This document shows positions 9,068 to 17,702 of a stretch of DNA of 64,000 nucleotides, in pieces. Within the stretch, counting starts at the first letter, position 1. Every line of letters begins with the position of its first letter. The DNA lies in the NCBI GenBank assembly GCA_027492035.1, contig JAOZFT010000020.1, forward strand, positions 1 through 64,000, read 5' to 3'. Origin of the DNA: Thermoproteota archaeon. GTDB lineage: Archaea; Korarchaeota; JAOZGF01; JAOZFZ01. Made by a program: the position numbers and the translations under genes. The notes beneath the pieces are model-generated. The model was not told the origin of the DNA, did no database searches, and saw nothing but the letters and a program-made list of their open reading frames with translations.

Positions 9068-9140
9068 CTTTTCAAAAATTATTAAGTAGTTTAAAATATT
9101 AAAAATACTGGGTAAAAAATTCTAACACTGTAAAGATAGG

Positions 9141-9881
9141 TTGGGTTTTATGGGTTCTATATCCTCCTTTATCAACCTTTTATTTAGCTCAAAATATACC
9201 GTAGCATTTACAGGATCCGGTGTTTCAGCTGAAAGTGGAATACCTACCTTCAGGGGAAAAAAAGGTATTTGGAAGAGAATAAACCCTGACACAGTAGCTA
9301 CTAGGGAGGGCTTCCTTAAAAACCCTGTATTTGTTTGGAAGTGGTACCTGGAAAGGTTTAAAACATTAGAAGGAGCTAAAGTGAATTATGCTCATATTGC
9401 TTTAGCTAAATTAGAGAAAAAGGGGCTCCTAAAAGCAGTTATAACTCAAAACATTGATGGTTTACATCAGAAAGCAGGATCCAAAAAAGTAATAGAGTTA
9501 CATGGAACAGTTAAAAAAGTCAAATGTTTGAAATGTGGGAAAAAATTCAGTTCATCAATAGTCTCAAATACTTTACCTCCAACATGTCCAAAATGTGGCG
9601 GGTTACTTAGACCAGATGTTGTATGGTTCGGTGAACCTCTCCCTGAAAAAACCTTAAATGAAGCATTTCAGGAAGTTTCAAAAACCGATTTACTTATAGT
9701 TATCGGAACAAGTGGAACAGTCATGCCTGCTGCAATGATTCCGTATTTAGCTAAACAGAAAGGAGCTAAAATTGTTGAGGTAAATACTGAAGAGACCCCA
9801 ATTACTGCAATAGCTGACCTTTTTTTCAAAGAACCGTGCAGCATCCTCTTCCGCAAATTAATGGAAGAAGCAAAAATATAA
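9141..9881 (+). CDS. NAD-dependent protein deacylase, Sir2 family
   Basis: A 246-residue sirtuin with the full motif set: GSGVSAESGIPTFRG for NAD, TQNIDGLHQKAG, the catalytic His in ELHGTVKK, and a four-cysteine zinc module (CLKC...CPKC). Length fits the single-domain archaeal/bacterial class. It probably removes acyl groups from lysines, for example on chromatin proteins. TTG at 9141 gives the longest product; ATG at 9150 is equally plausible because no strong ribosome binding site separates them. Confidence 0.92.
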   Translation: MGFMGSISSFINLLFSSKYTVAFTGSGVSAESGIPTFRGKKGIWKRINPDTVATREGFLKNPVFVWKWYLERFKTLEGAKVNYAHIALAKLEKKGLLKAVITQNIDGLHQKAGSKKVIELHGTVKKVKCLKCGKKFSSSIVSNTLPPTCPKCGGLLRPDVVWFGEPLPEKTLNEAFQEVSKTDLLIVIGTSGTVMPAAMIPYLAKQKGAKIVEVNTEETPITAIADLFFKEPCSILFRKLMEEAKI

Positions 9882-9962
9882 TTAAAAAATACCAACAAAA
9901 GAAAAATTTTTTAAGTAAAATTTAAAAATAAACACTGCATTTTATTTTAGTGGTGAAGGATA

Positions 9963-10160
9963 ATGCGAAAAACAATGCTTTTTCTGCTCTTAGCAATAGT
10001 ACTTCTAGGCTTTATGTTTCTAGCAGTGTCAGGTACATCACCAGCATACTGCCCACCAGGTAGTGGTGGAGGGGGAGGTGTACCCTTCGGTGCACCAGGA
10101 GACGGAGTTACCCCAGATCAACCTGGTAGTGGTGGAGGGGGAGGTGTACCCTTCGGCTAA
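9963..10160 (+). CDS. small secreted glycine-rich peptide with internal repeat
   Basis: A 65-residue protein. A basic start and hydrophobic core (residues 1-23) form a signal peptide likely cleaved near AVSG. The mature part is about 40 residues of Gly, Pro, Val and Phe with one Cys. PGSGGGGGVPFG occurs twice and the second copy is the C terminus. A GGTGAAGGATA site precedes the ATG and a T-run follows, so it is a complete monocistronic gene. Family not recognised; roles as an adhesive, structural or signalling peptide are all open. Confidence 0.6.
   Translation: MRKTMLFLLLAIVLLGFMFLAVSGTSPAYCPPGSGGGGGVPFGAPGDGVTPDQPGSGGGGGVPFG
10059..10156 (+). repeat. 32-base direct repeat inside the glycine-rich peptide gene
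   Basis: Bases 10059-10090 and 10125-10156 are identical over 32 bases at a 66-base (22-codon) period. They encode GSGGGGGVPFG twice. The perfect identity, including synonymous positions, points to a recent duplication or repeat homogenisation. Confidence 0.85.
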
Positions 10161-10178
10161 ACCTCCTCAACCATTTCC

Positions 10179-10186
10179 TTTTTTTT
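10179..10186 (+). terminator. T-tract terminator
   Basis: Eight consecutive T about 20 bases after the glycine-rich peptide gene, without a hairpin. T-tracts on the non-template strand are sufficient for termination by archaeal RNA polymerase. Confidence 0.4.
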
Positions 10187-10405
10187 AGCCATAAATTTCA
10201 TTTAACTCCTGCGTCCTGTCTAAGTTATAGAGTAAATTTCTTCTTTGATTTTATAAATTGTTTAGTTCTACTTATTCTTAAAAGTGTGCTATTTTAAATA
10301 AAAAGTTTTAAGGAACTAAAAGTTCATTTACTCATTCCCTTCATACTTTGCCTCCTTGTTAATTTTTGTTTCAATTTTTGAGGGGAAGGGTGTTTATTTT
10401 TGCAC

Positions 10406-11596
10406 ATGGATAATCCGCCTTTGGAAGGTGTAAAAGTTTTAGATTTAACCCATGTACTAGCAGGTCCATTTGCTACAATGATTCTTGCAGACTTAGGAGC
10501 TGAAATAGTTAAAATTGAGAAGCCTGGTGTGGGAGATGATTCAAGGACGTTTGGCCCTTTCATAAAAAATGAAAGTGTCTACTTTATGAGTTTAAACAGA
10601 AACAAGAAAAGTGTTACTTTAAATTTGAAAACTGAAAAAGGGAGAAATATTTTCCTTAAACTTGTTGAGAAATTTGATGTGGTAGTGGAAAATTTCAGGC
10701 CGGGTGTAATGGAGAAGCTAGGTTTAGGGTACGACGTGTTAAGAAGAGTTAATTCCTCAATCATTTATGTATCCTGTTCAGGTTTCGGTTCTTACGGTCC
10801 ATACGCAAATAAACCTGCTTATGACATAATTATTCAAGGAATGGGGGGAATAATGAGTATTACGGGGGAACCGGGTAGGCCTCCTGTTAGAGTAGGAACT
10901 TCAATTTCTGATATAGTGGCAGGTTTATTTACAGCTATAAGCATTATTTCAGCTTTATACAAAAGAAACTTAACAGGTGAAGGGTGCAGAATAGATGTTT
11001 CAATGCTTGACTGTCAAGTGGCCATTCTTGAAAATGCCTTAGCGAGGTATTTAGCTACAGGTAAAGTTCCGGAGCCTTTAGGTTCAAGACACCCGTCTAT
11101 CACTCCCTTTGAGGCCTTTAAAACCAAGAATGGATATGTCATAGTGGCTGTAGGAAACAATAAATTATGGAAGAAATTTTGTGAAGCAATTAAAAAAACT
11201 GAACTAATTTCAGATCAAAGGTTCAAAAATAACGAATTAAGGACGAAAAATTATAATTCGTTAAAGAAAATTTTGTCAAAAATTTTAGCTGAGAAAACTA
11301 CAGAGGAATGGATTAAAATTTTCGAGGAGAAAGGAATACCTTGCGGGCCAATAAATACAGTAGATAAATTATTGAATGACCCTCAAATAAAAGCTCGTCA
11401 AATGATTGTGGAAATCTTCAAACCTAAAACGGGAAAAATTAAGGCCCCTGCTTCACCTATAAAATTTTCAAATTTTGAATATCGGGTGAGGTTTCCACCT
11501 CCAAACTTGGGTGAACACACAGCAGAAATACTTAAGAAGTTCCTTTCTTTGACAGATCAACAAATTAAAAAGCTTAGAGAGGAAAAAGTAATATAG
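10406..11596 (+). CDS. class III CoA-transferase (CaiB/BaiF family)
   Basis: A 396-residue protein (from the ATG at 10406) with the family start LEGVKVLDLTHVLAGPFA and ADLGAEIVKIEKP. The catalytic Asp is expected in IDVSMLDCQVAILEN near residue 200, the position that forms the acyl-aspartyl intermediate in formyl-CoA transferase. A C-terminal LGEHTAEILKK follows. It moves CoA between organic acids; the substrate pair is unknown. TTG at 10400 would add two residues. The next gene is a 3-hydroxyacyl-CoA dehydrogenase, so both may serve acyl-CoA metabolism. Confidence 0.9.
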   Translation: MDNPPLEGVKVLDLTHVLAGPFATMILADLGAEIVKIEKPGVGDDSRTFGPFIKNESVYFMSLNRNKKSVTLNLKTEKGRNIFLKLVEKFDVVVENFRPGVMEKLGLGYDVLRRVNSSIIYVSCSGFGSYGPYANKPAYDIIIQGMGGIMSITGEPGRPPVRVGTSISDIVAGLFTAISIISALYKRNLTGEGCRIDVSMLDCQVAILENALARYLATGKVPEPLGSRHPSITPFEAFKTKNGYVIVAVGNNKLWKKFCEAIKKTELISDQRFKNNELRTKNYNSLKKILSKILAEKTTEEWIKIFEEKGIPCGPINTVDKLLNDPQIKARQMIVEIFKPKTGKIKAPASPIKFSNFEYRVRFPPPNLGEHTAEILKKFLSLTDQQIKKLREEKVI

Positions 11597-11947
11597 AGAA
11601 ATTAATTTCAGACCCTTTCGTTCCACAAAATTAAATATAAATAACTGTGCATAGTTATTGGGATTCTTTAAGGCGCTTCTTAATCTATTTCCTAATCAAA
11701 ACATTTCTGAGTATCAATTCTATACTTTCAAATTCCATAAAAGAAATTGGTTGAACATAGCGTGGATGGAAAATAAGAGTTTGATAAAGTCTTCTTAAGG
11801 TTTTCTCAAATTACCTAAAGTTTCCACGCTAAATGTTTTAAAAGAAGTTTTTTCTAAAAACTATTGAAATAAAAAGAAAAAATTAAAATTTACTCCTTCT
11901 TTTCTTTTTTGCAGGTATTTTGTCGTAAATTGAAGGGGTGATGTTTT
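11597..11947. other. intergenic stretch with a 9-base inverted repeat
   Basis: No gene was recognised. TAGCGTGGA (11758-11766) and TCCACGCTA (11823-11831) are perfectly complementary across a 56-base loop and could form a stem in a transcript leader or separate RNA. The downstream gene at 11948 has its own ribosome binding site (GGGGTGATG). Confidence 0.3.
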
Positions 11948-12811
11948 TTGGAAATCAAGAAAGTAACTGTTGTAGGTGCCGGTTTGATGGGGCATGGAAT
12001 TGCACAAGTTCTTTCTCAAGTAGGGAAGTTTAATGTTGCTCTGTTGGATGTAAAACAAGAATTTCTTGATAGGGGAGTGAATTGGATAAAGAAAAGTTTA
12101 GGCAAATTCGTTGAAAAGGGGGTTTTGTCTAATGAAGAAGCTGAAAAAGTTATGGAGAGGATTCACCCAACCTTAAACGTTGAAGAAGCTTATAAAGATA
12201 CTGATTTTGTAATTGAAGCAGCTCCCGAGAAAATAGCAATAAAAAAAGAAGTTTTTAAAGCAGCTGACAAATTAACAAGGCCAGAAACAATACTTGCTAC
12301 AAACACAAGCTCAATAAGTATAACTTTACTTTCTTCTTTCACTTCTAAACCTGACAAAGTTGTTGGGATGCATTTCTTTAACCCTCCTCAACTGATGAAA
12401 CTGGTTGAAATAATTAAAGGTAAATTAACAAGTGACGAAACAATTTCGGCAGTAAAAGACTTAATTGAAAAAATAGGTAAAGAGGCTGTTCTTGTCAAAA
12501 AAGACGCACCAGGTTTCATTGTAAATAGAATCCTTATGCCAGCTTTAAATGAAGCATTGTTTCTTGTGTGGGAAGGAATAGCTGAACCTAAAGATATAGA
12601 TAAAGCCATAAAACTCGGTTTAAACTGGCCCATGGGGCCGCTTACACTACTAGATTATGTAGGCTTGGATACTGCTCTATCCGTCATTGACGTACTTTAT
12701 AACGAATTTAAAGACTCCAAATATAGAGCCTGCCCTTTACTGGTTCAAATGGTTAGGGCAGGTTTACTTGGTAGAAAAACAGGGAAAGGATTCTATGACT
12801 GGAAACACTAA
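11948..12811 (+). CDS. 3-hydroxyacyl-CoA (3-hydroxybutyryl-CoA) dehydrogenase
   Basis: A 287-residue protein of normal length for the short form. The N-terminal Rossmann motif is VVGAGLMGHGIAQ. ETILATNTSSISIT and GMHFFNPPQLMKLVEII carry the catalytic Ser/Asn and His region, and GFIVNRILMPALNEA begins the C-terminal helical domain. It oxidises 3-hydroxyacyl-CoA with NAD+. TTG is the start, placed six to eight bases after GGTGATG. No hydratase or thiolase lies next to it. Direction (degradation or synthesis) cannot be told. Confidence 0.92.
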   Translation: MEIKKVTVVGAGLMGHGIAQVLSQVGKFNVALLDVKQEFLDRGVNWIKKSLGKFVEKGVLSNEEAEKVMERIHPTLNVEEAYKDTDFVIEAAPEKIAIKKEVFKAADKLTRPETILATNTSSISITLLSSFTSKPDKVVGMHFFNPPQLMKLVEIIKGKLTSDETISAVKDLIEKIGKEAVLVKKDAPGFIVNRILMPALNEALFLVWEGIAEPKDIDKAIKLGLNWPMGPLTLLDYVGLDTALSVIDVLYNEFKDSKYRACPLLVQMVRAGLLGRKTGKGFYDWKH

Positions 12812-12871
12812 CCCTTACTCATTTTTTGAAAAAAGGGTAAGAAAACAAGTTTAAAGAGGTGGAAACGTTTC

Positions 12872-13279
12872 TTGACGAAAATTTTCCAACAAGAAATAAC
12901 TTTCTCAACTAAAGGTGAGCTACAATTCTTAAACTTAACCGACGAAGTAAAGGAAGTCGTTAAAGAATCTAAAATTAAAAATGGCTTGGTTTCCCTCTTT
13001 GCTCCACATGCTACAGGCTTAATAATCTTAAACGAAGATGAATCGGGTCTAAGAAGAGACATTAAGGAATTTATGGAGAGAATCATTCCAAAAGAAGGAA
13101 ATTACATTCACTCTTTAAATGCCCATTCACATCTTCGTTCATTAACTTTCGGGGTTTCGCAATGTATTCCTGTTGTCAATGGCGAATTAAAACTAGGAAC
13201 TTGGCAAGAAATACTTTGGGTTGAAGTGGATGTATCAGCACGGAAAAGGAAGTTAATTGTGACAGTTATAGGTGATTAA
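12872..13279 (+). CDS. YjbQ/UPF0047 family protein
   Basis: A 135-residue protein matching the UPF0047 family over its full length: a central APHATGLIILNEDESGL, then NAHSHLRSLTFGVSQCIPV, then TWQEILWVEVD. The conserved His/Glu residues cluster into a likely metal or active site. A weak thiamin-phosphate synthase activity has been reported for bacterial members, but the true role is unsettled. The TTG start follows GAGGTGG by about seven bases. Confidence 0.85.
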   Translation: MTKIFQQEITFSTKGELQFLNLTDEVKEVVKESKIKNGLVSLFAPHATGLIILNEDESGLRRDIKEFMERIIPKEGNYIHSLNAHSHLRSLTFGVSQCIPVVNGELKLGTWQEILWVEVDVSARKRKLIVTVIGD

Positions 13280-13438
13280 TTTTTTCACCTCTTTAATTTA
13301 AGGAATCAGTAGGCCTTCTCAACTTTCCCTATTGACTTAACCCTACTGATTTAAAAATGTTCCCCCCTTTTTTCTTCTTCACCTTTTCCCAATTTTTTAT
13401 CCTTCTTCAAATGTATTTTCTCTCTGTGGTGAAGAATA

Positions 13439-14140
13439 TTGAAGAGAGTGGACAAATTTCTTGTGGTGTTTTCCGTTTCTCTCTTATCTCTCATGTTTAA
13501 TTTTTCAGTGGTTTCTTTTTGTCAAAACCAAGTTTCTAGAATAATCACTTTGAACATTAACTCTGAAGGTGAATGCTCAATAACTTACCTCTACACTCCT
13601 TTAAACTACACTAAAACTAGGGCAGAAGATATAAATGAAACAGCTTGGGAAGCATTATTTGCCACTCTCTTCTCGCCTGGCGGTAACAAAACAAAAATTA
13701 AAGAATTACATCATGAATTCATTGATGACAAGAAACAGGTGAAATTCACGTTTAAGGTTTTAAGTTTTGTTGAGAAACAAAACAAAACAAGGATTATTTC
13801 CGCCAACAAAATAGGGGTTTTAAAAACTCTCAAAGCTAAAAAGGCCAGTTACAAATTGGATGATAACGTAGTGCACTTTACTTTCAACTCTACAGAGTTC
13901 TGGGACGTAACATTCAAACTTGAAGGTGCAACAAACGTTACAGTTAACTCTGCCACTTACAGCATCAAATATGACCAAGCCAGTGGTTTCGGTTTCCCTT
14001 TCTTCCCCCCATTTAACTGGAAACCTAAAGAAAAAATTGTTCTACCTCCCTCCTTACCTCTCGCACTTATTGTTCCCTTAGTTGTTTTGATGGCTTTAAT
14101 GTTAGGGGTCATTGTTAAGACCGCAATGAGTGAAGAGTAG
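13439..14140 (+). CDS. secreted, membrane-anchored glycoprotein-like protein
   Basis: A 233-residue protein: a signal peptide or N-terminal anchor (residues 8-29), an extracytoplasmic beta-rich part with about six N-x-S/T sequons, a proline/aromatic-rich linker (GFGFPFFPPFNWKP), and a C-terminal helix (about 207-228) ending in a short cytoplasmic tail. Surface location is well supported by this layout. No family was recognised. TTG start after TGGTGAAG. Confidence 0.6.
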   Translation: MKRVDKFLVVFSVSLLSLMFNFSVVSFCQNQVSRIITLNINSEGECSITYLYTPLNYTKTRAEDINETAWEALFATLFSPGGNKTKIKELHHEFIDDKKQVKFTFKVLSFVEKQNKTRIISANKIGVLKTLKAKKASYKLDDNVVHFTFNSTEFWDVTFKLEGATNVTVNSATYSIKYDQASGFGFPFFPPFNWKPKEKIVLPPSLPLALIVPLVVLMALMLGVIVKTAMSEE

Positions 14141-14163
14141 AGAAGCGTGGGGCCTGAGCCCTT

Positions 14164-15012
14164 TTGAAACAATTCAATAAACTATTGTTCGGAGTTGCTG
14201 GAGTACCTTTAGCCTCGGAGAAAAGAACGATACTTGAAGGCGTAAAAAAGGTTAAAGAGTTAAATTTAGATGCAATGGAACTTGAGTTCGTGAGGAGAGT
14301 TAATGTTACAGTGGATAAAGCAATAGATATAAGAGTTGTTTCCAAAAGAGAAAACATAGCTTTGACTTCACATGCACCCTACTATATAAACTTTAACTCT
14401 TTCGAAAATGAAAAACTGAAGATGAGTAAGAAGAGGTTGCTTGAAACCTGTAAAATAACTTATTTCTGTGGAGGCTGGAGTGTTTGTTTCCATGCAGCTT
14501 ATTACATGAATAAACCGGTAAATGAAGTTTATTCAAAAGTTAAGAATGCTTTGAAGGAGTTGATGGAGGAGCTGATGACTCAGAAATACATTGTTTGGGT
14601 TAGACCTGAAACAACAGGTAAACCAAGCCAATTTGGAAGCCTAGAAGAACTTATAAAGCTCAGTTTAGAAGTGGAAAATGTTCTGCCTGTCATCGACTTC
14701 GCTCACCTCCACGCTAGAGCTAAGGGTGGAAACAACAGCTATGAAGAATTCTGCAGCATACTTTCTTTAATTGAGAAAGAGTTGAGTGTAGAAGCGTTGA
14801 AAAATATGCATATCCATGTCTCAGGTATAGAATATGGCGAAAAAGGTGAAAAGAGACATTTAAATCTTTTAAATTCAGATTTTAACTACAAAGACTTAAT
14901 TAAAGCTTTAAAAAAGTTTGAAGTTAAAGGAGTACTCATTTGCGAATCCCCAAATAAGGAGGAGGACACCTTACTCCTGAAAAAAACTTATGAAAGTAAC
15001 GATCCACTTTAA
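14164..15012 (+). CDS. endonuclease IV-like TIM-barrel protein
   Basis: A 282-residue protein resembling AP endonuclease IV (Nfo) along its length. Candidate metal ligands appear in order: TSHAPYYINF, FHAAYY, RPETTGK, IDFAHLHAR, HIHVSGIEYGEKGEKRHLNL and ICESP. The family cleaves DNA 5' of abasic sites with a trinuclear zinc centre. It is close to the length of bacterial Nfo. It starts 24 bases after the preceding gene and its end overlaps the convergent Roadblock gene by four bases. Confidence 0.82.
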   Translation: MKQFNKLLFGVAGVPLASEKRTILEGVKKVKELNLDAMELEFVRRVNVTVDKAIDIRVVSKRENIALTSHAPYYINFNSFENEKLKMSKKRLLETCKITYFCGGWSVCFHAAYYMNKPVNEVYSKVKNALKELMEELMTQKYIVWVRPETTGKPSQFGSLEELIKLSLEVENVLPVIDFAHLHARAKGGNNSYEEFCSILSLIEKELSVEALKNMHIHVSGIEYGEKGEKRHLNLLNSDFNYKDLIKALKKFEVKGVLICESPNKEEDTLLLKKTYESNDPL

Positions 15013-15404
15013 ACTTTTGTTTTTTGTGCCTCCATATAGTACTCACTGATTTTTTTAGCTTTCTTCCTCAAGTAATTCAAAAGAAGTCCAGCTGCAGTCT
15101 TCCTTTTTGAGGCTACAAACAAAGCTAAATCTTGATTTATCATTTCAATAATTAACATTCCTCTATTTGTCTTAATCACTGCCTCCCTCAAGTTTTTTTG
15201 GAACAGAGAATTTAAAACTTTATCAATAGAAGCAGAAAGTATGGGAAACATAGCTGAAAGAGTTTCTGTTTGAGTTTCTGAAGGACCAAAAACCGGTAAC
15301 CCTTCATTTGTCGTTACTACACAGTTTGAAATGTTGAACTTGGTTGAAACCATTTTATTCATTGTTTCTTCTATTCTTTTGTATGGGTTAGACAAGTTAA
15401 TCAT
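15009..15404 (-). CDS. Roadblock/LC7 domain protein (copy 2)
   Basis: A 131-residue single-domain protein: an N-terminal helix, the strand ISNCVVTTNEGLPVFG, a long helix, then AVIKTNRGMLIIEMINQDLALFVAS, and a C-terminal helix. This is the Roadblock/MglB fold, which in other organisms forms dimers that regulate small GTPases. It lies directly downstream of a paralogue (15456-15848) in the same direction, so the two may form a heterodimer. No Ras-like GTPase is adjacent. Confidence 0.8.
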   Translation of the reverse strand: MINLSNPYKRIEETMNKMVSTKFNISNCVVTTNEGLPVFGPSETQTETLSAMFPILSASIDKVLNSLFQKNLREAVIKTNRGMLIIEMINQDLALFVASKRKTAAGLLLNYLRKKAKKISEYYMEAQKTKV

Positions 15405-15455
15405 TCACCTCTATATTGAAAGAGGCAACTCCTAAACCAAAAAATTAGTTGGCTT

Positions 15456-15848
15456 CTATATGCCCTTCTTAAGTATTTTTAATTTTTCACATTCTTTCTT
15501 GATTTTTTTAAGATAATACCTTAAGAAGTTCATTAATGAACCTGTTTTGCTTTCTCTAGCTGTAACCATTAAGTAAAGGGAGCCTGAAATCTTGAAAAGA
15601 ATTATTGACTCCTCATGTGTTTTAATCACTGCCTCGTCGCAGTTTTCAGAGAAAAGATTTTTAACGGCAGTACTTAAAGCATTAGCTAGGTCAGGGCAAA
15701 GTGACGCATGGACCTCTGGGTCGAAATCTCCCTTAGACCAAAACAAAGGCAAACCTTCATCTGAAGCAATAATGCAGCTTTTAACAGAATCTCTCCTCTC
15801 CCTTATATTATTTAATGTTTCTTCAATAATTTCAAAGCTGGATTTCAT
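15456..15848 (-). CDS. Roadblock/LC7 domain protein (copy 1)
   Basis: A 130-residue paralogue of the following gene with the same strand order: SCIIASDEGLPLF, then EAVIKTHEESIILFKISGSLYLMVTA, and a lysine-rich C-terminal helix. Conservation between the copies is highest in the I-x-T-x-EGLP strand and the VIKT strand. Gap to the downstream copy is 51 bases. Function is inferred only by family: small-GTPase regulation or a scaffold. Confidence 0.8.
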   Translation of the reverse strand: MKSSFEIIEETLNNIRERRDSVKSCIIASDEGLPLFWSKGDFDPEVHASLCPDLANALSTAVKNLFSENCDEAVIKTHEESIILFKISGSLYLMVTARESKTGSLMNFLRYYLKKIKKECEKLKILKKGI

Positions 15849-15932
15849 GTTAGATCTAAGAAAAGGTGTGGAAAATATTTTTAAATTTTTTCACATTTTA
15901 AGTTGAAAAACCACTTCATTTTCTTTATTTCT

Positions 15933-16823
15933 TTAAACAAAAAATTTTTCTTCCTTAACTGTTTTGTAACCGTAAGCCATTCGCGGTGTATTGTACGCTA
16001 CCCCTATTCTCCCCTTCATGTCAAGAACTATTATTCCACCGTGACCATTTACTCTTCTTTCTAAGTAGTTAATTACTTTCTCTGCAGCTTTTTGTGGATT
16101 TTTTGTTTTCTTTAAGAAGTAAATAGCTGTTTTAGCTAATGTAACCTTCATTAGGTCCTCACCATGTCCTGTAGCAGCTGCTGCACCTATTTCGTTGTCG
16201 GCATATGCTCCACAACCAATTAATGGTGTATCCCCCACTCTGCTGGGGAATTTATTTGGTATTCCGCCAGTGGATGTAGCAACTGCTATGTTTCTACTTG
16301 AATCCAACGCTATAGCCCCAACTGTGTCTTTTCTGGATTGAAATAGACTTTCAATTCTATTTCCCTCCTTTCTTATTTCAAACAGCCTCTTTCTTTCTCT
16401 TTCAACAATTAAATCACCTGTTTTGCATTCTTCAACCCCATTTTTTCTTGCAAACTTTAAGGCTCCTTCTCCAACAATGAAATTATGTTTTGACCTTTCC
16501 ATAACAAGTCTTGCAAGTGAAACTGGGTGTTTAATGTTTTTTACTGCAGCTACGGCCCCGAAACTAAGTGTTTTACCGTCCATTATTAAAGCATCCATTT
16601 CTATTTCTCCTTCCATGTTTAAAACAGACCCCTTCCCTGCATCAAAAACAGGATTATCTTCCATTGATTTAACAGCTGCTTCAACAGCGTCCAAAGCCGT
16701 CCCTCCATTGATTAGAATTTCCCAACCTACTAAAACAGCTTCTTTGCATCCTTTTCTATGTTTTTCTGTGAGGTCATATGGAATATTCCAAGCTCCTCCA
16801 TGAACAACTAAAACAGGATTCAT
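15933..16823 (-). CDS. isoaspartyl peptidase/L-asparaginase (Ntn hydrolase)
   Basis: A 296-residue plant-type asparaginase precursor. It starts with VVHGGAWNIP. A linker rich in charged residues is followed by DTVGAIALD, whose Thr (near residue 167) becomes the new N-terminal nucleophile after self-cleavage. TGHGEDL and HGGIIVLD follow in the beta subunit. It hydrolyses L-asparagine or isoaspartyl dipeptides. Its start overlaps the end of the upstream endonuclease III gene by four bases, so the two form an operon. Confidence 0.92.
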   Translation of the reverse strand: MNPVLVVHGGAWNIPYDLTEKHRKGCKEAVLVGWEILINGGTALDAVEAAVKSMEDNPVFDAGKGSVLNMEGEIEMDALIMDGKTLSFGAVAAVKNIKHPVSLARLVMERSKHNFIVGEGALKFARKNGVEECKTGDLIVERERKRLFEIRKEGNRIESLFQSRKDTVGAIALDSSRNIAVATSTGGIPNKFPSRVGDTPLIGCGAYADNEIGAAAATGHGEDLMKVTLAKTAIYFLKKTKNPQKAAEKVINYLERRVNGHGGIIVLDMKGRIGVAYNTPRMAYGYKTVKEEKFFV

Positions 16824-17536
16824 TTCCTTCCACTTTTTTCCCTAAAATATTTGCATTTATTTCTTATTGGACATTTTCCACATTTCGGTTTTCTTGTTTT
16901 ACAAATCTTTCTTCCAAAATTTATTAGGAGTAAATGAGCCTCCAAGTACTTGTCTGGAGGGAAAGTTTCCTCAAGTTTTTTCCTTATCTTTTCATATTTA
17001 GCTTTTTCATCTACTAAACCAAGTCTTTTAGTTATCCTTTCTATGTGGGTGTCAACAGGAAAAACTTTTTTATCTGTTAAACTTAACAAAACTACATCTG
17101 CAGTTTTAAACCCTACTCCAGGCAGTTTCAGAAGTTCTTTTCTGGCTTCTTTTAAAGGCTTATTTAAAATAATGTTCAAGTCGCCACCGAATTCTTTCAC
17201 TACTTTTCTAGAAAGGCTGATTATTTTTTCAGCTTTTAAATTATGCATTCCTCCTGGTTTTATTGTTTCAGCTAGCTCCTCCCTTTTAACTAAAGCTATT
17301 TCTTCAGGTTTCAAAATATACTTCTCTTTTAATTTTTTAAAAGCTCTTATTGAGTTGCGGTCATTTGTATTTTGCGACAAAACAGTGGCTAACAATATTT
17401 TAAAAGGGTCACGGTCTTCGATTAACGCTTTTAAGGAAGTGAATTCTTGAAAATTGAAGGTTCCAACACTTCTTAACTTGTTTAACAATTCGTAACCTAA
17501 CAATTTACTCAATTTCTCTTTCATTCCTCCCCTCAA
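16820..17536 (-). CDS. nth: endonuclease III-like DNA glycosylase/AP lyase
   Basis: A 238-residue HhH-GPD protein with all key parts. The helix-hairpin-helix LPGVGFKTADV carries the catalytic Lys and FPVDTHIERI the catalytic Asp. The C-terminal CX6CX2CX5C (CKTRKPKCGKCPIRNKC) binds a 4Fe-4S cluster. It removes oxidised pyrimidines in base-excision repair. It is the first gene of a two-gene operon with the asparaginase. Confidence 0.93.
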   Translation of the reverse strand: MRGGMKEKLSKLLGYELLNKLRSVGTFNFQEFTSLKALIEDRDPFKILLATVLSQNTNDRNSIRAFKKLKEKYILKPEEIALVKREELAETIKPGGMHNLKAEKIISLSRKVVKEFGGDLNIILNKPLKEARKELLKLPGVGFKTADVVLLSLTDKKVFPVDTHIERITKRLGLVDEKAKYEKIRKKLEETFPPDKYLEAHLLLINFGRKICKTRKPKCGKCPIRNKCKYFREKSGRK

Positions 17537-17702
17537 ATTTCCTTGTTTAAAAAATTAAACTAAGAACTTAGTAAATAAATCCTTAAACGAAAAGTTTCTC
17601 CATGGGAAACTTTAGTAAAGCCCTTGAAGTTCTGCATTTTCCAGAAATGCCTTTATGATTTTTATAGGGGAGATAAAAATCTTTTTCATGTTTTTTGGAA
17701 GG

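Noticed and set aside
11758-11831. Possible small RNA from the TAGCGTGGA inverted repeat
   Set aside because: Only nine paired bases with a 56-base loop, and no C/D boxes, promoter or terminator were identified, so it is recorded as a repeat but not called as an RNA gene.
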